Under the pieces are notes generated by a model. The model was not told where the DNA came from, searched no databases, and was given only the letters and a program-made list of their open reading frames with translations. From NCBI GenBank assembly GCA_002434595.1, contig DJKK01000260.1:2948-15913 (forward strand): DNA of 12,966 bases, in the 5' to 3' direction. Positions 7,776 through 12,966 of the stretch are shown one piece after another; position 1 is the stretch's first letter, and each line of letters opens with the position of its first letter. The DNA is from Alphaproteobacteria bacterium UBA6544. GTDB taxonomy: Bacteria; Pseudomonadota; Alphaproteobacteria; UBA8366. The position numbers and the translations under genes were made by a program.

Positions 7776-7816
7776 CTAGTTTACTCTGCAAATTGGATAC
7801 TTCGAAAGGCAACAGA

Positions 7817-8764
7817 ATGCACTTCGGTTACGACATTCCGACGCGCGGGCCTTTGGCCTCACCAGAGAATATTTCATCGATTGCGCAGCGTGGTGAGGCA
7901 TTGGGATTCGGTACCGCCTACGTAAACGACCACATCGTCGTGCCGCGAGATGTTGCCTCACGCTATCCGTATTCGGAGGGTGGTGACTGGGCCGGCGGAC
8001 AATTCGGTGAAGCGATGGATATCCTATCGCTGCTGGCGTTTTTGGCGGCGGCAACGTCGAAGGTTCGATTGCTGACATCGGTCATGGTGGTTCCGTATCG
8101 CCACCCTGTGGTGACGGCGAAGATGATCGCCACAATCGATGTGCTGTCGAATGGCCGGGTCACCATCGGCTGCGGCGCCGGCTGGATGGAAGAAGAATTC
8201 ATTGCGGTGGGCGCACCGTCCTTTTCCGAACGGGGCAAGTCGACGGATGAGTATTTGGAAATATTTCGCGAAATCTGGACCAAGGAGACGCCCTCATACG
8301 ACGGTACCTATGCCAGTTTCGGCAACATTGCCGCGTTTCCGCAGCCGAAGCAGTCGCCTCTGCCAATTTGGATTGGTGGCGAGAGCCGCCCGGCTTTAAG
8401 AAGAACTGCGAAGTATGGTGATGGTTGGTATCCTATTGGTTACAATCCGAAGTTTCCGCTCGACACCTTGGGCCGGTTCAAAAAACGACTTTCTTCATTG
8501 CACGAAGAAGCGGAGCAGATCGGGCGCGACCCCGTATCGATCTCTCTTGCCTATAATTCGACTTGGTATACCGGCCCCAGCGAGGCGGTCGACATCGAAG
8601 GAGAGCGTCGGCTGTTCACCGGTGGTACGGATGCGGTCAAAGCAGATTTGGCCGCGCTCGCTGAAATTGGTGTTGAAACGTTCATGTTCCGCTTCGCCGG
8701 CAAGACGATGTCCGAGACGGAAGACGCCATGAGCGCTTTTGCGGAGAGTTATATCTCCGGGTAA
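7817..8764 (+). CDS. LLM-class flavin-dependent oxidoreductase (luciferase-like)
   Basis: TIM-barrel flavin (FMN or F420) oxidoreductase of the bacterial luciferase superfamily, 315 residues. Recognisable are the N-terminal FGYDIPTRGP strand, LGFGTAYVNDHIVVP, the segment KVRLLTSVMVVPYRHPVVTA, LSNGRVTIGCGAGWMEEEF (about residues 110-130), PLPIWIGGESRPALRRTAKYGDGW (about 180-205) and a C-terminal TGGTDAVKADLAALAEIGVE helix. The pattern is close to the TIGR03619-type group often annotated as F420-dependent, but F420 use is uncertain in a proteobacterium and FMN is as likely. An in-frame start at 7700 exists, but the ATG at 7817 has AAAGG 7 bases upstream and begins at the conserved strand. The substrate is unknown. 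It stands head to head with the deiodinase remnant, and decayed coding sequence follows its stop directly. Confidence 0.9.
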   Translation: MHFGYDIPTRGPLASPENISSIAQRGEALGFGTAYVNDHIVVPRDVASRYPYSEGGDWAGGQFGEAMDILSLLAFLAAATSKVRLLTSVMVVPYRHPVVTAKMIATIDVLSNGRVTIGCGAGWMEEEFIAVGAPSFSERGKSTDEYLEIFREIWTKETPSYDGTYASFGNIAAFPQPKQSPLPIWIGGESRPALRRTAKYGDGWYPIGYNPKFPLDTLGRFKKRLSSLHEEAEQIGRDPVSISLAYNSTWYTGPSEAVDIEGERRLFTGGTDAVKADLAALAEIGVETFMFRFAGKTMSETEDAMSAFAESYISG

Positions 8765-8980
8765 AGAACGCTATCTGGGCCGAGGACACGTTCGATGTAT
8801 CAATGCAGCATCGGCTTATCGAGTTCTCTTATTTACCGAAGTTGGACCAGGGGTGGCAGGGCGAGGTCAACCCGGAGGCCGACATTTGCGGAGCCGCTTA
8901 AACTTCATGTCCGCGAAGCATATCCACCTATCGTTATCCGCAATAAGGGCCTTACTTTGTTTCAAGTGGATACCCAATGA
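8765..8980 (+). pseudogene. Unidentified degenerate reading frame with a frameshift
   Basis: Two coding-like pieces in different frames follow the LLM stop. The first (8765-8900) reads smoothly through SMQHRLIEFSYLPKLDQG and WQGEVNPEADI, ending at a TAA at 8899-8901. The second (from about 8885) reads FAEPLKLHVREAYPPIVIRN, then KGLTLFQVDTQ, and stops at TGA 8978-8980, overlapping the next ATG by ATGA. Joining them near 8880-8885 gives one continuous C-terminal-looking sequence, so I infer a frameshifted gene fragment. I cannot name the family, and no good start is visible. Confidence 0.4.
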
Positions 8981-9428
8981 TTACCGTATCAATAGTCGAG
9001 AACAATCCCATCGCCTTTAACGAGAGATAGATCGAGTGGTGCCAATTTCGGGCTCCTGAGGGCGTCTACCATCATATCCTGGTCGTTGACCTAGAAAACG
9101 AAACAGCCGAACGGCTTATGAAGTTCGAACCCAACAAATCTTATGCCATGCGGCGCCATACCGGTTCCACAAAGACTTTCGTGCTGTCGGGCGAGCAATC
9201 ATCGAGCCGTATGAAAAGGGCGGGTTCTCGCATGCGGCACGCAAGGCTGGTGGTTGGGCGGAACGCTATGGCGACGAGTCAGGCGGCGTTATCTCTCTTC
9301 CGATGATAGGGAAAGATGACGCAATCTACGGCATTCTGTTGGATGAACCTGAGCTCGAACGCGCCATATTGGTACATGAATTTAAACGCGGTTTGGAGAA
9401 GCGTCTGACCGCTGAGAGGAGCAAATAA
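8977..9428 (+). pseudogene. Unidentified degenerate gene, possibly cupin-like, with stop and frameshift
   Basis: From ATG 8977 the frame reads MITVSIVENNPIAFNER, then TAG (9028-9030), then IEWCQFRAPEGVYHHILVVD and on to RRHTGSTKTFVLSGE (about 9151-9195). There the sense shifts frame: IIEPYEKGGFSHAARKAGGW and YGILLDEPELERAILVHEF run to the TAA at 9426-9428. The RHTGSTKTFVLSGE piece resembles the first cupin motif (spaced His, then Glu and Gly), but a second motif is not evident, so cupin is only a suggestion. The repaired protein would have about 150 residues. Its stop overlaps the ATG of the downstream RidA-fold gene as TAATG, and the ribosome site of that gene (GAGAGGAG) lies within it, so this was a coupled operon gene before decay. 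Confidence 0.55.
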
Positions 9429-10162
9429 TGCAAGCTGTTGAGAACGCACAAGGTGGATACATCTATCTGCCGGCTGGCTTTCCCTTTTCTTCGGGTGCGG
9501 CCGCGATGTCAGGTTTTGAGGTAGTGCATGCTGTCTTCCGTCGTCCGGTGCTCTGGCGTGACGGATTTGCAGCGATGGAACAGCTCTTTGTGTCGGAGGA
9601 GCGGCCGAAACAGGCGCTTTGCGGTGTTGAGCTGAGGTGTCCGGCACCCATGACACCGGATGGGTTCCACGAGTTCAATATCGGGTACCGCGCGATCCTT
9701 GAGGATTGGGACATCATTATCGACGGGGTTAATCCGGTTGGGCGAACCAATGTATCTCCGGTCCAGAACCCACCGTCAGAAACCTTGATGTATGGTTTCA
9801 GCTACACGGTTGAGAATGCAGACGCCGAGCCGAGTTTCTGCGGTGCCGGGGGCGGCGAGACGACGGATGACGGTATCGTCGCTGAAGGCGATATGTCCGT
9901 CGACGGGATGCGCGCCAAAGCGTGCCGGGTGATGGACATCATGGAAGCTCGTCTTTCGGGCCTCGGCATGACCTGGGAGCAGGTGACGGATGTCAATGTT
10001 TATACTGCGGCGGAGAATGGCGATTGGCTACCATCTGAACTAATGCCACGTATGGGTTCGGACGCCTATCACGGTATTCGCTGGTATCTGTCGCGTCCGC
10101 CCATTATCGGTCTCGATTTCGAAATGGATCTGCGCGGCGTACGCCAAAAAATCTGGCTTTAG
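9428..10162 (+). CDS. Two-domain RidA-fold protein, CnbZ-like (2-aminomuconate-type deaminase family)
   Basis: The 244-residue protein is about twice the size of a RidA/YjgF protein and shows two RidA-like halves. The N-terminal half includes FEVVHAVFRRPVLW, CGVELRCPAP, FHEFNIGYRAIL, and NPVGRTNVSPVQNPPSE. The C-terminal half has the usual RidA order: KACRVMDIMEARLSGLGMTW, QVTDVNVYTAAE, and YLSRPPIIGLDFEMDLRGV. This architecture fits proteins annotated as 2-amino-5-chloromuconate deaminase CnbZ, which release ammonia from aminomuconates in nitro- and aminoaromatic catabolism. I recall that family from annotation and cannot confirm identity here, so enamine/imine deaminase of unknown substrate is the safe reading. 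The ATG overlaps the upstream dead gene's TAA (TAATG) and has GAGAGGAG 6 bases upstream. It converges on the homocysteine methyltransferase pseudogene with 17 bases between stops. Confidence 0.72.
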   Translation: MQAVENAQGGYIYLPAGFPFSSGAAAMSGFEVVHAVFRRPVLWRDGFAAMEQLFVSEERPKQALCGVELRCPAPMTPDGFHEFNIGYRAILEDWDIIIDGVNPVGRTNVSPVQNPPSETLMYGFSYTVENADAEPSFCGAGGGETTDDGIVAEGDMSVDGMRAKACRVMDIMEARLSGLGMTWEQVTDVNVYTAAENGDWLPSELMPRMGSDAYHGIRWYLSRPPIIGLDFEMDLRGVRQKIWL

Positions 10163-10179
10163 CGGAAATAGCCGAAGCG

Positions 10180-10943
10180 TCATGCCGCCGATTTGAACTG
10201 TTCGCGGCCGGCTTTTGAGATTTCCTCGATGTGCCGATGGGCATTGCCGCAGCAACCGCCGAGGATGTTGATGTGCGTATGGCGGTCGAGTAGCGCAGCG
10301 TGGTGGCGTCATCGATGATCGCAATGGCCTCCCAAGAGGCGTGTCCCATCGAGAGCATTCAGTCAGTTTCCACCTAGAATGAGATCGCAACCGGCATGTC
10401 GCTTTCTCGCGCGACCGAGACGATCTCCATCGCTTAGTTCGTATTCGTCATCGTCAGAGCCGTCACCATATCGGCAACGGCTTCGGCAAAGGCGCCGATC
10501 TGTGATTTTTGATAAGCATGTGCGTCCGTTGGCGCCATCTCCTCGCTGGCAACATATTTATCGTTGCGCGGGCCGATACAGCCGCTGATCACGATTGGCA
10601 GCGCACCTTTGTGGGCATTGGGCACATCGCGCATCATCGCTACGGAAGCGTGACTGTTATCTGTGAGTTTCTCATTTCAATATCCGATTCTCCGGGCCCA
10701 ATCTGTATTTGTCCGACAGGTGGGTGTTTCCAGGATCAGCCCGCTCCAACCACTCGCGCGATGTCGATCTATGGGCCAAAATAGTTCCGCGTCCGCGCGT
10801 CTCTCTTTTGTTTCCATCAACACGAACGCGGCGAAATGAGGCAACTCGATTCCGTCGCGAAAAACGAGAGCCTTCTCCAGACCGCCGTCTGTCAGGAAGA
10901 AGTAGCCATCCATTTGCGGCAGGTGGTTTCTGTATTTACTCAT
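10180..10943 (-). pseudogene. Homocysteine S-methyltransferase, decayed
   Basis: From an ATG at 10943 the minus strand reads MSKYRNHLPQMDGYFFLTDG, then GLEKALVFRDGIELPHFAAF, LILETPTCRTNTDWARRIGY, the typical N-terminus of zinc-dependent homocysteine S-methyltransferases (methyl transfer to homocysteine giving methionine). The same frame continues through a TGA (10677-10679) into GALPIVISGCIGPRNDKY and AVADMVTALTMTNTN, then TAA (10434-10436), AMEIVSVARESDMPVAISF, TAG (10374-10376), VETD, TGA (10359-10361) and MLSMGHASWEAIAIID. The end of the gene is in another frame, INILGGCCGNAHRHIEEISK, containing the zinc Cys pair, to the TGA at 10180-10182. The stretch that should hold the first zinc Cys (an INCAHP-like motif) is missing, so there is a deletion as well as a frameshift. 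Four stops plus a deletion make it clearly dead and older than the isomerase pseudogene. Confidence 0.9.
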
Positions 10944-11066
10944 TGAATTGGTCGCTCGTGGTTTCGTCGATGCCATGATCCCAGACATGACAGCTGTAGA
11001 AGACGCTAACGGCGGTCTTAATGATGGCGTAGAACGGTCTGTGAGCGTCGGCACACTTGGCGAAGT

Positions 11067-11096
11067 TTGCCGGCGAGCGACATTGGTTTGTTTAAT
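11067..11096 (+). promoter_or_regulatory. Possible sigma-70-type promoter for the VOC-aminotransferase operon
   Basis: TTGCCG (11067-11072, 4 of 6 to consensus) and TTTAAT (11091-11096, 5 of 6) are separated by 18 bases. Transcription would begin near 11103 and give a leader of about 23 bases before the ATG at 11126, room enough for the GAGGGAG ribosome site at 11112-11118. The rest of 10944-11125 holds no gene I can support. Pattern-based only. Confidence 0.35.
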
Positions 11097-11125
11097 GGTT
11101 GAATGCGAAACGAGGGAGCCAGCGA

Positions 11126-11509
11126 ATGTATAAATGGATCGACCATATTGTTGTCCGCGTGAACGATGTCGAAGAAGCTTTAAGTGACTATGAAGGCAAA
11201 ATGGGTTTAAAGCGGCGGGAAGATCCGGTCGAGAAACCCGAAATTGGCATGAAACGCGCGATTTTGCCCCTTGGTGATGATGGCCGGTTTATTGAGATCT
11301 GTGAGCCGCTCGGGGAAGGCGCCATCGGCAACGCGTTGGCGAAGCACGGTGAGGGTTTGCACCTTGTGGCGCTCGGCGTTGAAGACATAGAGGCCGCAAA
11401 GGCAGAGATGCAGGCCAATGGCGCACGATTGATCGAGGCTGGCTCAATGGTATTTGTCCATCCCAAGGATGGGCATGGTGTGATGTATCAACTCGTCGAG
11501 CGGAAGTAG
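11126..11509 (+). CDS. VOC superfamily protein (glyoxalase / methylmalonyl-CoA epimerase-like)
   Basis: A 127-residue paired beta-alpha-beta-beta-beta protein of the vicinal oxygen chelate superfamily. Likely metal ligands are in place: His7 in WIDHIVVRV, Glu57 in RFIEICEP, His79 in GLHLVALGV and Glu125 in YQLVERK. The end, VFVHPKDGHGVMYQLVER, is close to the HPK..GGV..EL pattern of methylmalonyl-CoA epimerases, so an epimerase or isomerase is more likely than an extradiol dioxygenase; the substrate is not known. I choose the ATG at 11126 over an upstream ATG at 11099 because GAGGGAG (11112-11118) lies 7 bases before it and conservation begins there. It is the first gene of a tight operon: the aminotransferase start follows 8 bases after its stop. 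Confidence 0.85.
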   Translation: MYKWIDHIVVRVNDVEEALSDYEGKMGLKRREDPVEKPEIGMKRAILPLGDDGRFIEICEPLGEGAIGNALAKHGEGLHLVALGVEDIEAAKAEMQANGARLIEAGSMVFVHPKDGHGVMYQLVERK

Positions 11510-11517
11510 GGGTTCAT

Positions 11518-12705
11518 TTGAGCCTCAATCTCGACAAATTGCGCGCGGAAACCCCGGGTGTCCGGGATGTAGTGCACTTCAACAACGCCGGTGCCGCTTT
11601 GATGCCGGAACCTGTGCTGGCGGCGCAAATTGAGCACTTGAAGCTTGAAGCGCGCATCGGTGGCTATGAGGCTGCGGCGCAAGAAGCGGAGCGCTGCAGC
11701 AGTGTATACGAATCGGTCGCGAGGCTGATCGGTGCATCCGTGCCCGAGATCGCGCTGGTTGAGAACGCCACAGTTGCTTGGGATATGGCGTTCTACGCGC
11801 TTCCTTTCGCCAAGGGCGATCGCATCTTAACGGCGGAGACGGAGTACGCGGCAAACTACATTGCGTATTTGCAGGTCGCAAAGCGTGTAGGCGCCATTGT
11901 CGAGACAGTGCCATCCCGGGCGAGCGGTGAACTGGATACCGCCGCGCTCGAAGAGATGATTGACGAGCGGGTGAAGTTGATTTCGATAACTCATGTCCCG
12001 ACGAATGGAGGTCTAGTAAATCCAGCGGCCGAGGTCGGGCGTATCGCGCGAAAGCACGGCATTACGTATCTGTTGGATGCCTGTCAGACGATTGGTCATA
12101 TGCCCGTCTATGTCGAAAAAGTCGGCTGCGATATCCTATCGGCAACCGGTCGTAAGTATCTCCGCGGGCCACGAGGTACGGGTTTCCTCTACATAAGGAA
12201 AGGGCTTCTGGAGACGCTTGAACCACCGATGATTGATCTCTTCGCAGCGACCTGGACAGGACCGGATAGCTATAAATTGCGGCCAGATGCCAAGCGCTTC
12301 GAGAATTGGGAAAATAACTATGCTGCCCGGCTTGGTCTCGGAGTGGCGGCCGATTACGCGCTCCGGGTCGGACTCCAAGAAATCTGGGACCGAATTCAGG
12401 CCTTGGCCGCGAGGATGCGCAAGGGTCTCGGTGCGGTCGATGGCGTGGTTCTGCGCGATATCGGCGCGACACAATGCGGCATCGTTACATTTTCCCTCGA
12501 AGATATCCCGGCATCCGGAATCAAGAAATCTCTGACGGCCTGTGATATCAACGTCAGTGTCTCCGGCCCGTCCAGCACCTTGCTTGACGCGATGCGTCGC
12601 GATCTTCCGGAGATCGTTCGTGCTTCAGTGCACTACTATAATTCCGAAACGGAGGTCGATGCGCTGATTGACGCCATTTCCGAAATTTCAGCGAAAAGGA
12701 ACTAG
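11518..12705 (+). CDS. Class V aminotransferase-fold PLP-dependent enzyme
   Basis: A 395-residue fold-type I PLP enzyme of the class V aminotransferase group, whose members include cysteine desulfurases, isopenicillin N epimerase-like proteins and various lyases. PLP-binding features are clear: FNNAGAALMP near the N-terminus, VENATVAWDM (about 81-90), ISITHVPTNGGLVNP with His159, YLLDACQTIGHMPV with Asp187 and Gln190, and SATGRKYLRGPRGTGFLY with the Schiff-base Lys213. No persulfide-carrying Cys loop like that of SufS or IscS is obvious, so a desulfurase role is not supported; a C-S, C-N lyase, epimerase or transaminase activity is open. The start is TTG at 11518, with AGGGG 5 bases upstream; the first in-frame ATG would remove the conserved FNNAG. 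It lies 8 bases after the VOC gene and 2 before the next gene. Confidence 0.9.
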   Translation: MSLNLDKLRAETPGVRDVVHFNNAGAALMPEPVLAAQIEHLKLEARIGGYEAAAQEAERCSSVYESVARLIGASVPEIALVENATVAWDMAFYALPFAKGDRILTAETEYAANYIAYLQVAKRVGAIVETVPSRASGELDTAALEEMIDERVKLISITHVPTNGGLVNPAAEVGRIARKHGITYLLDACQTIGHMPVYVEKVGCDILSATGRKYLRGPRGTGFLYIRKGLLETLEPPMIDLFAATWTGPDSYKLRPDAKRFENWENNYAARLGLGVAADYALRVGLQEIWDRIQALAARMRKGLGAVDGVVLRDIGATQCGIVTFSLEDIPASGIKKSLTACDINVSVSGPSSTLLDAMRRDLPEIVRASVHYYNSETEVDALIDAISEISAKRN

Positions 12706-12707
12706 AG

Positions 12708-12920
12708 ATGGGTGGCATTACGGGAGATTTCGTAGGGCGCCTCGCGGCCGTCTGGCATCGGTTCACGCTTCCCAAGAGTGATGGCGAATCCTTGGCGGAA
12801 ATGTTGGCGCCAATGGATGCGGCCGGCGAGAGAGTGGCGTCACAAGTTGATTTCGATATGGAGCCTTCCGATTTCGAAGGCTCGCTTTCGCTTCTTGCAC
12901 CCAAACGAGGTGAGAAATGA
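12708..12920 (+). CDS. Small protein, possible AtzG/GatC-like amidase partner (70 aa)
   Basis: A 70-residue acidic protein with no signal peptide or membrane segment. It begins two bases after the aminotransferase stop, with AAAGGA upstream. The N-terminal part, DFVGRLAAVWHRFTLPKSDG, and middle, AEMLAPMDAAGERVASQVDF, look like an amphipathic helical region, followed by a short acidic, proline-containing tail (EPSDFEGSLSLLAPK). Length, helix-then-tail layout and position directly before a probable amidase gene, overlapping it by ATGA, recall AtzG (DUF4089) and GatC, small subunits that pair with amidase-signature enzymes. Similarity at the residue level is weak, so this is inference from layout; it may be an unrelated operon protein. 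Confidence 0.55.
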   Translation: MGGITGDFVGRLAAVWHRFTLPKSDGESLAEMLAPMDAAGERVASQVDFDMEPSDFEGSLSLLAPKRGEK

Positions 12921-12966
12921 GCGTGGATATCGCATTTCAGGATGCCTGTGAGACGGCGTCGCGCAT
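12917..12966 (+). CDS. Start of a gene, probably an amidase, cut by window edge
   Basis: Only the first 16 complete codons are present: MSVDIAFQDACETASR, then an incomplete codon. The ATG at 12917 overlaps the preceding TGA by ATGA, with GAGG at 12909-12912 giving a ribosome site. The opening resembles the N-terminal helix of amidase-signature proteins (a short lead with an alanine-rich helix before an IRxGExSSVE-like stretch), which would fit the small protein before it. So few residues cannot prove a family. Confidence 0.4.
   Translation, partial: MSVDIAFQDACETASR

Noticed and set aside
7700..7816. Upstream in-frame extension of the LLM gene (39 residues)
   Set aside because: The extension is Cys/Arg-rich and antisense to the deiodinase remnant; the ATG at 7817 has a good ribosome site and begins at the conserved strand.
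10677..11054. Stand-alone 125-residue gene on the minus strand
   Set aside because: Residues from 38 on are the N-terminus of the dead homocysteine methyltransferase, and the first 37 have no coding look.
10948..11133. 61-residue plus-strand frame upstream of the VOC gene
   Set aside because: No ribosome site or recognisable motif; it covers the probable promoter and runs past the VOC start in another frame.

Overview
The window looks like a chromosomal stretch of a moderately GC-rich alphaproteobacterium. A Rhodospirillales-like origin is my guess; no ribosomal or other phylogenetic marker is present. Genes are tightly packed, use GTG and TTG as well as ATG starts, and are often joined by ATGA or TAATG overlaps. 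I saw no RNA gene, insertion sequence, CRISPR array or integrase.

Left part (1-3741): the C-terminal two thirds of a D-2-hydroxyacid dehydrogenase (+) runs tail to tail into a two-gene minus-strand operon, an asparagine synthetase (glutamine-hydrolysing, asnB) followed by a GT4 glycosyltransferase. This pairing is typical of surface polysaccharide loci. A 236-base divergent intergenic region (3742-3977) holds a perfect 8-bp inverted repeat and a possible extended -10 promoter for the next gene.

Middle part (3978-10943): intact genes alternate with dead ones. Intact are an inosine-uridine type nucleoside hydrolase, a 72-residue protein of unknown function, an amidohydrolase-3 (YtcJ-like) enzyme, an LLM-class flavin oxidoreductase, and a two-domain RidA-fold protein resembling 2-aminomuconate-type deaminases (CnbZ-like). 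Between them lie pseudogenes that can be read despite their lesions: a 2-hydroxychromene-2-carboxylate isomerase (lost start, one TGA), the C-terminal stub of a deiodinase-like thioredoxin-fold protein, two unidentified frames with frameshifts and a stop (8765-9428), and a heavily decayed homocysteine S-methyltransferase (four stops, a frameshift and a deletion). The mixture suggests an accessory catabolic region under relaxed selection.

Right part (11126-12966): a compact plus-strand operon encodes a VOC (glyoxalase/methylmalonyl-CoA epimerase-like) protein, a class V aminotransferase-fold PLP enzyme, a 70-residue protein that may be an AtzG/GatC-like amidase partner, and the first 16 complete codons of a further gene that is probably an amidase. 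A promoter-like sequence lies just upstream.

I found no clearly new molecular system. The items most worth a second look are the cluster of pseudogenes, the deiodinase stub at a probable rearrangement junction, the aminotransferase/small-subunit/amidase operon, and the inverted repeat between asnB and the nucleoside hydrolase gene.
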